A stretch of 64,000 bases of DNA. Source: an uncultured Poribacteria bacterium (lineage in GTDB: Bacteria; Poribacteria; WGA-4E; WGA-3G). The notes beneath the pieces were generated by a model. That model was not told where the DNA came from and did no database searches. It worked only from the letters and a program-made list of their open reading frames with translations. The position numbers were made by a program, and so were the translations under genes. The stretch is from contig OX639973.1 in assembly GCA_951828385.1 (NCBI GenBank), forward strand, positions 682,001 to 746,000. Reading direction: 5' to 3'. Of the stretch, positions 44,202 to 53,462 are shown piece after piece. Position 1 is the stretch's first letter. Every line of letters begins with the position of its first letter.

Positions 44202-45533
44202 TTATTCAAGCGAAAGTTCTACTTCGATCTGCTCTCCATTTCTGAGGAGTTTTATGGGTAAAACCTTTGCGTGAGGCTGTTCCTGTAGCACGTAACCGAT
44301 GATGCCGCTTTCTGATAACCGATCGGTGCGTTCACCATAAGCGATAATAATGTCGCCTCGACGGATGCCAGCCCTTTCAGCATTGGTCTGTCCGCCTGAA
44401 CGTCGATCACCCCGTCTGATATTCCCGACTCTCAGTGCCATTTCGGTTTCACCGATACTGTTGCGTTGACGTTCAGCATCAGATAGATCTTCAAGCACCA
44501 TACCACCGAGTGCGACGAGACGGAGTTCGCCTGTCGTCGTGCGCCAAGAGATGTCGCTCCCTTTGCGCCAGCCCGGTTTGAGCGTCAGCGTGAGGTTAAC
44601 TTCTTCGCCGTGGCGGTCTACTGTAGCAGGCAGTGTAGCGTTTTCCGATGCGCGGTGTAACACCCACTGCACGTCCGCGATGGAAATCATCGGCTGCCCG
44701 TCAAGCGTTAGGATCTCGTCTGCGCGACGAAAACCGTCTTTCTCGGCGGCGGAGCCTGAGTCGATTTTGCTAATCTTCGCGCGATGCTTGGGTGAAAAAT
44801 GTAATCCCAAGACATCTGGCATCGGGAACGGATAGAGAACTGCATCTGGTACGGGTTTTCGGTCGTACCAGTGGATCTCGCGCTGCGCCTCGCCAATCTG
44901 GTGGCAGTGGATGCACTGATCACCAACCCGTCCATTAAGGTTCAAGTTTGACGCGTAGCGCAACAGTGCGGGGAACGCTTCTGGTGTTTTCTTTATCGGT
45001 TCGGGTCCGGTTTTCGCGGCTAAAGTTGTTTTGTTCTCCGGGTATCCTTTGTGTAATTCAAGAGCGGCTTCGAGTGCACCCTTGAAACTTTCAATTGAGA
45101 TGTCTTTCGTTGCGTCTTCAAAATCAGCGCGTGTGCCGAAGCGACCGTAGATCGTTTTGTCAGCATTCATGAAGAAGGCAGCGAAGGTGAGGTCGTAATC
45201 GAATTGGAACAGTGATAGATTCATCCCGTTGCCTTGGACCATACGGACGCGTACGAACTGCTCCATCAGATTCTTAATTTCTTTATCGTGACGAACAACC
45301 TGTTCGTCAAAGCCTTGGCAGGACTCTCACGGCACTCAGCGAAAAACGACGAGCAGGGGGTGTCCTGTCTCTTCTGCTTGGGCATACCCTTTATCAAGGT
45401 CGTTGTAGATCCAGTAACCGGTGGAATTCACTGTTATCTGGTCCTCCGCGACCTCTCTATCACCGTGCCCGAAGCAGAATGATGAGGCTAATAGCAGTAT
45501 TCCGAGGATTATGATCGGAATCCGAAATTTCAT
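44202..45533 (-). CDS. Probable selenoprotein: UxxU thioredoxin-like / CxxCH / double-PDZ exported protein
   Basis: One frame from the ATG at 45533 (after AGGAGGATATTTCTA) to 44202 is interrupted only by TGA at 45338-45336 and TGA at 45329-45327. Reading both as selenocysteine gives 443 residues: signal peptide (IPIIILGILLLASSFCFG), a thioredoxin-like domain with HPLLVVFR-U66-V-P-U69-ESC72-QGFDE, a haem-type C207-IH-C210-H211, and two PDZ domains (about 240-330 and 380-443). Both stops fall exactly on the two cysteine positions of a CxxC site, the downstream frame stays open and keeps family-like sequence, and a SECIS-like hairpin follows. Alternatives: a gene broken by two nonsense changes, or separate ORFs (ATG at 45266). 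No selA, selB or selC is in the window. Confidence 0.72.
45290..45308 (-). promoter_or_regulatory. Candidate bacterial SECIS hairpin
   Basis: On the minus strand GACGAACAGGTTGTTCGTC forms a perfect 8-bp stem with GGU in the apical loop. The loop is about 26 nt after the second in-frame UGA and 35 nt after the first, within the spacing usually allowed for bacterial SECIS elements, whose loops carry a conserved G. Confidence 0.55.
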
Positions 45534-45618
45534 TAGAAATATCCTCCTATTTGTTTGAATTAAAATTTCTTCAGGATTGGCGTTTGCCTCTCTTCCTAAA
45601 ATTTGTTGTTCTATGGAA

Positions 45619-46221
45619 TCATAACGGGAACTTTTCATTAATCAACATTAATGGTTCTTGATTCGCGAACACCAAGTAAGCACGACTGATAAAGGTTTCA
45701 CCTTCAAGGTGTGCGATAGCAGGTGGTAAATCGATTAAAGTCTCAATACCACACCAGAGCAGCTCACGCCGAGTTTCCAAACCGCTGTGCTGCAAAAGTC
45801 TCCCTAACCCTTGGGTGTTGGCTGCTAAGCCATCCAAAATGGATTTTGGCAGGCGTTTCGGTACAATTAGCGAGTCTGCGTAGGTATAAATTATCGGCGA
45901 TGCTGTTTTCTCTTGGGGCGATTGGAGGGTTATTTGTCGTGAGATAATTTCTTCTCCAGCAGGCAATTGCAGCCAGTCATGCTTACTGGATAAGGTCTGT
46001 TTTTTTTGCTGGAGCAGCACGACCTCTACCGGCGCAAATGTATACGCTTCGATGAATCGCGTGACGGTTCCATCGGTAACGACCAACCCGCGTTGAAAGG
46101 GTGTAAGATGTGCGAAACTGATTTCTCTTAATGTGGAGGGTTTCTCATCTTGTGCGATGAAGAGTGATTTCATGCATGTGTTAACGAAGGTTCCTGATTG
46201 TTTAGTTGTGTCTGTTTTCAT
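45619..46221 (-). CDS. DUF98 / chorismate pyruvate-lyase-like protein
   Basis: The start is the ATG at 46221, giving 200 residues. The sequence follows the DUF98 (UbiC-like) fold: LTPFQRGLVVTDGTVTRFIE, PVEVVLLQQ, IISRQITLQ, YTYADSLIVPKRLPKSI, LLQHSGLETRRELLWCG and FISRAYLVFANQEPLMLI. Relatives include chorismate lyases that release 4-hydroxybenzoate, but the family also contains proteins of unknown role; no aromatic-pathway gene is adjacent. It is 85 bp upstream of the selenoprotein candidate on the same strand and could be co-transcribed. Confidence 0.7.
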   Translation of the reverse strand: MKTDTTKQSGTFVNTCMKSLFIAQDEKPSTLREISFAHLTPFQRGLVVTDGTVTRFIEAYTFAPVEVVLLQQKKQTLSSKHDWLQLPAGEEIISRQITLQSPQEKTASPIIYTYADSLIVPKRLPKSILDGLAANTQGLGRLLQHSGLETRRELLWCGIETLIDLPPAIAHLEGETFISRAYLVFANQEPLMLINEKFPL

Positions 46222-46481
46222 GATCGAAGTTCTCTTTCTTTGTGGAGGCAGCACATTCACTCAAAAGCGACATGTGCTATTTAGGTTTGTTATATAATAA
46301 GACATGTAAATCTTAAAAAGGTTCATAGTTCGTGAATATGCATTTGACAAATCAATCGTGAGAGTATATACTATCAACAACATTATACCAATTCCTATTG
46401 ATAATTCCTCTTAAAAGAATCTACTGTTTTGGGTTATGCCCGGTGCCCCTTCCCAGTAACGGGTGGGGACCCCGGTTCGGA

Positions 46482-46542
46482 ATGCAGGTCGCATTTGGGC
46501 GAGTACGCCGCGATGCACGTCGCATCTGGGCGAGTACGCCGC
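46482..46542. repeat. Two tandem 31-bp repeats
   Basis: ATGCAGGTCGCATTTGGGCG and following is repeated immediately as ATGCACGTCGCATCTGGGCG with the same GAGTACGCCGC end. It sits within the 413-bp gap 46222-46634, which also holds AGGTGCGGTT repeat words near 46549-46585; no gene was recognised elsewhere in the gap. Confidence 0.6.
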
Positions 46543-46634
46543 AAAAACCGCACCTACCGGGGTTTGGGTGAAAGGTGCGGTTAATGCAGTATAAACTTTT
46601 AGACATGGTATTACATATCAACGAGGTAAACGTT

Positions 46635-46745
46635 ATGATTCCTGATGATGTTTACGTCCGGAAAACAGTAGCGGGAGATGCCGAAGCGTTCGATGAACTG
46701 ATTAAACGCCATCGTCCGAAGATTTATGGAGACATCAGAAAATGA
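46635..46745 (+). pseudogene. Truncated ECF sigma factor N-terminus (36 aa)
   Basis: A short frame with a good ribosome-binding site (AACGAGG) reads VRKTVAGDAEAFDELIKRHR and PKIYG, the beginning of region 2 of an ECF sigma-70 factor, then stops at DIRK. Everything after region 2.1 is missing. Its stop overlaps the ATG of the lipoprotein gene (ATGA), so it may now serve only as a leader for that gene. It is too short for function as a sigma factor. Confidence 0.6.
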
Positions 46746-47410
46746 AGTGGCTTGTTTTGTTTTTCAGTGTCGTTTGTTTCACGGGGTGTCAGCAGCGGCA
46801 AGAACCACCGCCGCAGATACCTTTTCGCTCAGACATCGTTGAGCAGATGGATGATGTCATAGCAGATTTTATTTTACCACCGCTACACGATGTTTTCAAT
46901 CCCGAACAACTCGCATGGCTGCAGGTGCACCGACACCAGCTCTTGGATGCTGTCAATGCCGAGATTCGAGGGCATTCAACGCTTGCGATTCAAATGGCGG
47001 TGTATTTACGCCTTGAAACGGCGATCCCGGTGTTGCGTGAGAAGTTGCTGACCTTGAGAAGTATCTACGGTTGGGAGGGCCCCGATTATAGTACCGAGGA
47101 GGCGTGGATGTTGGATACCCAGTATCCATACCATAGCATCTATATTTGGGCGATACAGGGCATCGCACAGGCACCCGTGGCGGAGGTTGTCAAACTCACA
47201 GATGTAGAACGCGCCGCACTCGAAGAAAAAGCCGCTGGCGCGAGACCCGATAAATCCTTCCGCGATCCCACAGCTGACGATTATCTCGAAGAAAAAACCG
47301 CTGGCGCGAGACCCGATAATACCGAAAACGACGATCCGGTAGACCGTGATGCGTGGTGTGCGAAATGGCTTCTCAGGCAACTGGAGCCTGATAGAAAAGC
47401 CGTTGAGTGA
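46742..47410 (+). CDS. Putative lipoprotein with tandem internal duplication
   Basis: 222 residues with a signal peptide and lipobox FTGC (LVLFFSVVCFTGCQQRQ). The middle is helical and HEAT-like (LAIQMAVYLRLETAIPVLRE). A 22-residue unit containing LEEKAAGARPDKS is repeated as LEEKTAGARPDNT, from an almost exact duplication of 35 bp at 47219 and 47285, so a recent in-frame duplication. I do not recognise a family. It overlaps the sigma-factor remnant by 4 bp and is followed by the TPR membrane protein, which suggests one transcript. Confidence 0.6.
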   Translation: MKWLVLFFSVVCFTGCQQRQEPPPQIPFRSDIVEQMDDVIADFILPPLHDVFNPEQLAWLQVHRHQLLDAVNAEIRGHSTLAIQMAVYLRLETAIPVLREKLLTLRSIYGWEGPDYSTEEAWMLDTQYPYHSIYIWAIQGIAQAPVAEVVKLTDVERAALEEKAAGARPDKSFRDPTADDYLEEKTAGARPDNTENDDPVDRDAWCAKWLLRQLEPDRKAVE

Positions 47411-47458
47411 AAAAGCGTTTGCGTTTTTGAACCTCACCTTTTTAGAGGTCTGTTCTGA

Positions 47459-48316
47459 ATGACCAAGTTTTTAAAAAACACTATCCTGTTCTTGTTAATC
47501 GGTGTCTCTTTGCTTTTCGGGGGTATCGCTGCAGTTGCAGAAGAACTCCCTTTATCTCTTGGCAGCCATCTCGCAGCACAAGGCAACTATGATGCTGCCA
47601 TCACCGAATACAAACGCTTCCTCTTTTTTCATCCAGATGATGCCCGTGTCGGTGAAGTATATTACAACATCGGGCTTGCCTACAAAGCACAAGGTTTATG
47701 GACGGAAGCAGTTACTGCCCTACGGACCGCAACATATCTCGCCATAGATAGCGAGACGAAATCAGCGTACCAATTAGCACTCGCTGTGACACTAATTGCC
47801 ACTCAGAATTACGATCTCGCTCAGTTAGAATTGATTAAAGTGGTGCTGCGAAAACCTTCTGTTCCACTCTTCCAACGCGCACTTTTCTTGCAAGGGGTTG
47901 CCTATATTTATCAATTTCGATGGGAAGAGGCGCGTAGCGTTCTAAAGGACTATACCACTGATGAAAGCCTTGATGCGCTCTTTGAGGCTGCTCTTAATAT
48001 ACCTCAGAAATCTATCAAAGTCGCGAAAGTATTGTCAACGATCTTCCCCGGTGCAGGACACATCTACGCAGGCGATTGGCGGGACGGCTTAAATGCATTC
48101 CTGTTGAACGGTGCTCTCGGTTTCCTTACCATTGATGCGGTATTAGCTGAACACTATACGAACGCTGTCTTGTGGGGTGGCACTATTTTCTTGCGCTACT
48201 ACCGAGGAAACACCTTCCGCGCCAAAGAGGCGGTGAGTCAATTCAATCTACGAGAATCTCGTCGAGCCGCTGAGGCACTCCTCCAACGCCTCCAAGAGAT
48301 TGCCAATACCCAGTGA
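47459..48316 (+). CDS. TPR protein with C-terminal membrane helices (paralogue of 28584)
   Basis: 285 residues: signal peptide (TILFLLIGVSLLFGGIAAVA), TPR units (HLAAQGNYDAAITEYKRFLF, YYNIGLAYKAQGLWTEAVTA), then LSTIFPGAGHIYAGDWRDGL and hydrophobic segments. Layout and motif match the protein at 28584-29471. Here the neighbours are a lipoprotein rather than LolA-like and YidD proteins. Function unknown; the pair implies an envelope role shared by both loci. Confidence 0.7.
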   Translation: MTKFLKNTILFLLIGVSLLFGGIAAVAEELPLSLGSHLAAQGNYDAAITEYKRFLFFHPDDARVGEVYYNIGLAYKAQGLWTEAVTALRTATYLAIDSETKSAYQLALAVTLIATQNYDLAQLELIKVVLRKPSVPLFQRALFLQGVAYIYQFRWEEARSVLKDYTTDESLDALFEAALNIPQKSIKVAKVLSTIFPGAGHIYAGDWRDGLNAFLLNGALGFLTIDAVLAEHYTNAVLWGGTIFLRYYRGNTFRAKEAVSQFNLRESRRAAEALLQRLQEIANTQ

Positions 48317-48327
48317 AAGATGCTCTG

Positions 48328-50226
48328 CTACACTTCTGACCGTTTCTGGATGATGTAGACGATGACGACCAAAACGATTGCAACGATGAACGTCCAGATA
48401 TTGTAAATGTAAGCAAGGAACGCAGCAAACGCGAGCAGTATCCACTCATACCAGTGTGTCTTTCGGACAAAGTAGCCCATCGTCACAATCGAGAAAATGA
48501 TAGTGCCGACGACAGCCGATACCACAGAGAGTACGTATTGCTCCGGCGTGCCTTCCGTAAATAGGATGTGTGTGTAGGCAAACAATAACGGCATAATATA
48601 GAGGAGTTTTGCGAACTTAAAACAAGCCCAGCCCGTCTTCCACGGATCGGCACGTGCGATCGCAGCCCCGGCATAAGCCCCTAATGCAACTGGTGGTGTG
48701 ATATTAGAGTCTTGGCTGAGCCAGAAGATAATCAGATGCGCAGCGATGATCGGGATACCCATCTCAGGCGTTGTCAGGATTGGCACAGCGAGTTCAGAAG
48801 TAATCAGGTAGGCGGCGGTGACAGGAATCCCCATTCCGAGTATTAAAGACGCAGCAGCGAGAAGTAGTATCGCTATCGCTCGATTACTCCCCGCGACCGT
48901 CAGCACTAATTCTGGGAAGATTCGTCCTAAACCTGTCAGGTCTATAACGGCAACGATGATACCAATAGTGCCAACAGCACCACCGATCGCAAGCGAATTC
49001 TTTGCACCGCTTACCATCGCTTCCCAGATACGCTTCGGCGTTAGCCGTGTCTCTGGCCGGAAATAACTCACTCCGATTGTGACAAGAATTGAGAAAAACG
49101 CTGCTTTATAGGCGGTGTAACCCGCGATCAAGATTCCGATAAGCGTCAACAACGGCAGTAGGTAATACCAACCGCTTTTGAGAAGCGGAATGAATTTCGG
49201 GATCTCTGCCGCTGATATTCGTTCAAGTCCCTGTTTTTTTGCTTCAAAATGCACCATCACCCAAACAGATAAAAAATAGAGAAACGCTGGCACAATAGAT
49301 AAAAGTGCTATTTGGCTGTACGGCAAGCCTGTTCGTTCCGCCATTAGGAACGCACCGGCACCCATCACAGGTGGCAAGAATTGCCCACCTACGGAGGCAG
49401 AAGCCTCAACTGCTCCGGCGACGTGTGGACGGAAACCCGTGCGTTTCATCAACGGTATCGTGAATGTCCCAGTGGCGACTGTATTTGCGATCGCGCTTCC
49501 GGCGACAGACCCGAAAAAACCGGATGTCATTACTGAGACTTTCGCGGCACCACCAATCGAGCGACCTGCTAAAGCCATCGGTAGATTGATAAAGAATTGC
49601 CCAACACCAGATTTCTCCAAAAATGCGCCGAAAAAAATAAACAGAATCACGTAGGTCGCCATCACGTTCGCCATGATACCGAAGACACCCGCTTGACTGA
49701 AAAAGCAGTATTCGATAATCCGACGGAGTGGAAAACCTTTGTGTGCGATAGCGTCCGGCATAGCTCTGCCAAAGAGTGCGTATAAGATACCGATAATAGC
49801 GATGATAGGCAATGCCCACCCGACTGTCCGACGACTCACCTCGAAACTGATGATAATTGCAACTGCCCCGACAAAAATATCGAGTGGGTTATAATTACCG
49901 GCACGGTTCGCGAGGTTCGGATACTCCACAATCCAGTAGCCGATGGTAAAAATGCTGCCTGCAATGAGTAGAAAATCGAGTACGGATGGTCGAGATACTG
50001 GGGAGCTTTTCCGAAATCGGTAGAGGATACCGATGAGTGCGAAGGTCAGGAGGAGGTAAAGACCGAGATGGTACTGCTCGCTGGCACTGCCGAAGCCTGC
50101 ACTATAGATATAATAAAGGACGAGAGCGACTGCCCCGAGTTCAAAAATCCATTTACATACTTTTTCTAATTCGGGCCGCTGTAGGGTTTCAAAGCCAGCA
50201 GTGTCTTTCGTTTCAGTTTGTGTCAT
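48328..50226 (-). CDS. Fused TRAP transporter permease (DctQ-DctM type)
   Basis: 632 residues and many predicted helices. The DctM-like core shows GGAAKVSVMTSGFFGSVAGS, IANTVATGTFTIPLMKRTGF, SASVGGQFLPPVMGAGAFLM and LGMGIPVTAAYLIT, as in fused 4TM/12TM permeases of the TAXI type. These take up dicarboxylates or other organic anions driven by Na+ or H+ with a periplasmic binding protein. No binding-protein gene is adjacent, so the partner must be elsewhere. The gene ends 11 bp from the convergent TPR gene. Confidence 0.93.
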   Translation of the reverse strand: MTQTETKDTAGFETLQRPELEKVCKWIFELGAVALVLYYIYSAGFGSASEQYHLGLYLLLTFALIGILYRFRKSSPVSRPSVLDFLLIAGSIFTIGYWIVEYPNLANRAGNYNPLDIFVGAVAIIISFEVSRRTVGWALPIIAIIGILYALFGRAMPDAIAHKGFPLRRIIEYCFFSQAGVFGIMANVMATYVILFIFFGAFLEKSGVGQFFINLPMALAGRSIGGAAKVSVMTSGFFGSVAGSAIANTVATGTFTIPLMKRTGFRPHVAGAVEASASVGGQFLPPVMGAGAFLMAERTGLPYSQIALLSIVPAFLYFLSVWVMVHFEAKKQGLERISAAEIPKFIPLLKSGWYYLLPLLTLIGILIAGYTAYKAAFFSILVTIGVSYFRPETRLTPKRIWEAMVSGAKNSLAIGGAVGTIGIIVAVIDLTGLGRIFPELVLTVAGSNRAIAILLLAAASLILGMGIPVTAAYLITSELAVPILTTPEMGIPIIAAHLIIFWLSQDSNITPPVALGAYAGAAIARADPWKTGWACFKFAKLLYIMPLLFAYTHILFTEGTPEQYVLSVVSAVVGTIIFSIVTMGYFVRKTHWYEWILLAFAAFLAYIYNIWTFIVAIVLVVIVYIIQKRSEV

Positions 50227-50411
50227 TGTTCCTCCGCTATGGGGTTTCCGTTAATAATACTACATCAAATTGGCACAGAAAGCAAGCGGTTTTCAGAGGG
50301 GTGAACTTTTTTCAAGGAAACTGGGGGAATTTGCAACTAACATGATATTAGAAAACAATCGGCAATCCCTAATTTTGAAACTAAAATTTAACACTCGATA
50401 GGAGTACACTT

Positions 50412-52025
50412 GTGAAACGCATCAGTAAATTGTGTCTCGGTTTCCTCGTTTTTGGGTTCATTCTTTCATGTGCGCGAACCCCGCAGCGTATTGAATTGCA
50501 TCCGGTATATGCTATACCGCGAGGCACTCCAGAAGGACCTGGACTGCCTCTTGGTGTAGCTGAAGGTTTAGATACGGAAGAAGTAAAATCGTCTACGGTA
50601 CGTGTGGTTTATGGAGAAGGGGATTCAACGATGATTAGTAGCAGTTTTTTCGTGGCAGATGACAAGATCGTTACGAACATTCACGTTGTTGCAACTGCTG
50701 ATCTTGCGTCGTTACACGTGAGAACCGATAACGCGGACTATACAATTCAAGGTGTCACGGCGTATGATGTCCAAAATGATCTCGTCATTCTACAAATATC
50801 TGGTACCGGCGCACCACTTGTCCTCGGCAATAGTGACACAGTTAGCAGTGGTGAAACTGTTTTCTGTGTAGGCTATGTAGGTTATCCTGCTGATAGGTTT
50901 AATATCATGGAGACCACCGTCCTTTCAGAGCGGCTTAGTGGTGTGTGGCTTCGTGTAACACCCAATAGTCCGGGAGGTAACAGCGGAGGCCCTGTGCTGA
51001 ATACCGAGGGCGAAGTTATCGGAATTAATGTTGCCGGTAACGGTCCTATCGGTTATGCCGTTGAGTCAAACGTACTCAAAAAACTGCTCGACCGATCGGG
51101 AACAATTGAACCTTTGGCAGAATGGCAGACGAGAGATACCATACGCGCCTTTAGTTACCTCGGCCAAGCATCCAGTGCCTTCTATAATGCTGACTATGCC
51201 GGTGCAATAGAGGCAATTGATAAATTTTTTACGATAAACCCTACACACACACCAATAAGCATGAGATATGGCAATCGTGGGTATGCGAAAACCCTCCTTG
51301 GGCACTCTAAATTTGACAAAGATGCTCCAGATATAGCACAGCAGTACTATCGTGAAGCAATTCAAGATCTTGATAGAAGTATCAGCATTACTCCGACGGA
51401 TACTCCCGCGTATTTCAAGCGCGGATATGCGAAAACCCTCCTTGGGCACGCTGAAATTATCACGGGGCACACAGCAGTAGCACAACAGCACTATCGTGCA
51501 GCGATTGAAGACTTTGATAAAGCCATCGGTATCTATCCAAAGTTTCCCGCATACGCGGAGCGCGGAACGGTGAAGGTCGCCTTAGGTATCTCTGAAACCA
51601 ACCGAGGGCGGACCATGGAAGCACAGCAATACTATCACGCGGCAATTGAAGACTTTGATGAGGCGATCCTTTACGATCGATATGATACTTATGCTTACAT
51701 TGTTCGAGGGTATACGAAAATTTGCTTGGCGGATTTTGAAGCCGATAATGGGAATATGGAAGATGCCCGAAGCCTATACGAATCAGCAATAACAGATACA
51801 GACACGAAAAATCCTTACGCCTATCACACGCTCGGTGTTGCGAAGGCAAAACTTGAGGACTACACTGCAGCGATTGATGATTTCAGTAAGGCTATCAGTC
51901 TCAAACCTGATTTTGCCGAAGCTTACTACAATCGCGCCGTTGCGAAAAAGATGCTTGGGCAAAAAGATGCGGCGAAGGTGGATTTCAAAAAGGCGAAGGA
52001 ACTTGATCCAGACGCCGGAAAATAA
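50412..52025 (+). CDS. Secreted lipoprotein: S1C trypsin-like protease plus TPR repeats
   Basis: 537 residues starting at GTG after ATAGGAG. The lipobox is LSCA in the signal peptide (LGFLVFGFILSCA). The HtrA-like protease domain has the triad H in VTNIHVVA, D in YDVQNDLVIL and S in GGNSGGPVLN; there is no PDZ. Residues 240-537 hold about six TPR units (AIEDFDKAIGIYPKFPAYAE, AIDDFSKAISLKPDFAEAYY), several sharing a linker GYAKTLLGH, a sign of recent duplication. It probably acts on envelope proteins. An ISKra4 element sits immediately after its stop codon, with the stop included in the target duplication. Confidence 0.9.
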   Translation: MKRISKLCLGFLVFGFILSCARTPQRIELHPVYAIPRGTPEGPGLPLGVAEGLDTEEVKSSTVRVVYGEGDSTMISSSFFVADDKIVTNIHVVATADLASLHVRTDNADYTIQGVTAYDVQNDLVILQISGTGAPLVLGNSDTVSSGETVFCVGYVGYPADRFNIMETTVLSERLSGVWLRVTPNSPGGNSGGPVLNTEGEVIGINVAGNGPIGYAVESNVLKKLLDRSGTIEPLAEWQTRDTIRAFSYLGQASSAFYNADYAGAIEAIDKFFTINPTHTPISMRYGNRGYAKTLLGHSKFDKDAPDIAQQYYREAIQDLDRSISITPTDTPAYFKRGYAKTLLGHAEIITGHTAVAQQHYRAAIEDFDKAIGIYPKFPAYAERGTVKVALGISETNRGRTMEAQQYYHAAIEDFDEAILYDRYDTYAYIVRGYTKICLADFEADNGNMEDARSLYESAITDTDTKNPYAYHTLGVAKAKLEDYTAAIDDFSKAISLKPDFAEAYYNRAVAKKMLGQKDAAKVDFKKAKELDPDAGK

Positions 52026-52027
52026 AC

Positions 52028-53462
52028 GGGTGTGTAAAGTTTTTGGCAGCACATTTAGGCAGCCTGCTTTTCTTGTGTGTCCCAATAAGTATCCCAAGTA
52101 TCATTCTTTAGCAAACATCTCCAAAAGAGTATCGCATTGATGCCGGGTTTGCTCCATCGCATGCCTGCTTGTTTACAGCGTTCAGCGACAACATGCTTAC
52201 AAGCCGACTCAATGACCCCACTGCCGATCTGATACCCCTTTTCGTTGAACGTCTCATATTGCATGCGATCAGAATGTTTTTGAAAATAGCCGACTTCTCT
52301 TTCGAGGACATCTCCTATCGTTGGGTTTTGTGTTTCCAAATCTCGTATACGTGCGATGACTTGGGCAGTCTCTCCATTGTAAAGAGGTGTCTCGGTCGCA
52401 TTGACCCAAGTTTCGACGGTATCCCGGGCATCTTCTCCGAGGGCTTGCTTAGCAACATCATATAAATGCCTCTTGGCATGCATATAGTCAACGATTTCGG
52501 TGGCACCCGGAAAGTGTTCATCCGCCAAGTTCCATATCCACGCCGCCCCATCCCCTATGACGACGACTTCTTCGGTGTCCATCGTTTTTTCGTCTTGATA
52601 AATGCCGGTCTGTGTCGCTAAATCAGACAGGTGTTTACCAAAATCTGCCGCAGGGGTCACAGAGGCGACATATCTCGGGCTCCCGGGGCGGACTTTTAGC
52701 ACAGATGTAGCATGCGTATACGGATAATCTTTAGAAACGCTCCCGACTTTGACTTCTTTCCAACCCGCCGGCGAGTTGGTGTGGCAACCATCACAAGAAA
52801 CATACCACCGAGAGCCTGTATCAAGCGGTTCTTCATCTGCATAGGTAGAGACTTCTTCACCTTCTGACCACGCCAGCACTTTCTGATGCAGCGTCGTGTG
52901 GCTGACCTGAATCCCGTGATGTTTCAACTCTGAAGCTGCCGCACGATAGTTCAGTTGTGCAGCTAAACGCATCATCGTTGCCGATACGCGCCGTGTATAC
53001 TGACCCCTCAGGTCTTGACGGGCCTCCCATGGCACATGAATATGACCGCACCGGCATTTATACGCCCATCTCGACACACGCACAACACCACAAGCCGTCG
53101 TAAAGTTGCGCGCTCTGAACCGATACCGATGGCTATGCCCTTGACAAGATGGACACGGAACACTCAGAGGCGATGCTGCCTCAGAACTCGCTGCTTCTGA
53201 TAGAACTGCCTCGGATAACCTTTGCGCCCAAGAACCAGCAGCCGCAGACACACGCGCTTCTACTGTTGAGACCCCAACGGCCTCGATATCACTGAGTTCT
53301 TGAAAAATAACTTCCATTTCTTCCTTGATTTCTGCTACAATGTTAGACATGGTATCTTCTCCTTAGGATAGACTTTTGGAACTAGCTTTTGGAGAAGATA
53401 CCATTTTTCTTTACAAACTTCAACTCATTTCTAAAAAACGCTACCAAAAACTTTACACACCC
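52028..53462. mobile_element. ISKra4-family insertion sequence (1435 bp)
   Basis: The ends are inverted repeats GGGTGTGTAAAGTTTTTGG(C/T)AGC. A perfect 9-bp target duplication AAAATAAAC flanks it (52019-52027 and 53463-53471). It contains one transposase gene reading from right to left. The duplicated 9 bp include the TAA stop of the upstream protease gene, so that gene was restored intact; the AACCGC...GCGGTT hairpin now at 53469-53497 is probably its original terminator. Confidence 0.93.
52055..53350 (-). CDS. ISKra4-family transposase
   Basis: 431 residues, uninterrupted. The N-terminal zinc-finger-like part has CPSCQG and CRCGHIH; the catalytic DDE-type core includes YVSCDGCHT, VVIGDGAAWIWNL and IVDYMHAKRHLYD, with IGSGVIESACKHVVAERCK near the C-terminus. 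This matches ISKra4 transposases. With intact ends and a perfect target duplication, the copy looks recent and possibly active. Confidence 0.93.
   Translation of the reverse strand: MSNIVAEIKEEMEVIFQELSDIEAVGVSTVEARVSAAAGSWAQRLSEAVLSEAASSEAASPLSVPCPSCQGHSHRYRFRARNFTTACGVVRVSRWAYKCRCGHIHVPWEARQDLRGQYTRRVSATMMRLAAQLNYRAAASELKHHGIQVSHTTLHQKVLAWSEGEEVSTYADEEPLDTGSRWYVSCDGCHTNSPAGWKEVKVGSVSKDYPYTHATSVLKVRPGSPRYVASVTPAADFGKHLSDLATQTGIYQDEKTMDTEEVVVIGDGAAWIWNLADEHFPGATEIVDYMHAKRHLYDVAKQALGEDARDTVETWVNATETPLYNGETAQVIARIRDLETQNPTIGDVLEREVGYFQKHSDRMQYETFNEKGYQIGSGVIESACKHVVAERCKQAGMRWSKPGINAILFWRCLLKNDTWDTYWDTQEKQAA

Noticed and set aside
45336-45638. A separate 100-residue gene ending at the first TGA, with a second gene starting at 45266
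   Set aside because: Both are in the same frame, the interval between them encodes thioredoxin-like sequence (ESCQGFDEQVV), and each half is an incomplete domain. One interrupted gene is the simpler reading.
46482-46542. CRISPR-like array
   Set aside because: Only two units, directly adjacent without spacers.
46421-46621. Minus-strand ORF in the gap before the sigma-factor stub
   Set aside because: Its coding sequence is the 31-bp tandem repeat and REP-like words; not a protein.
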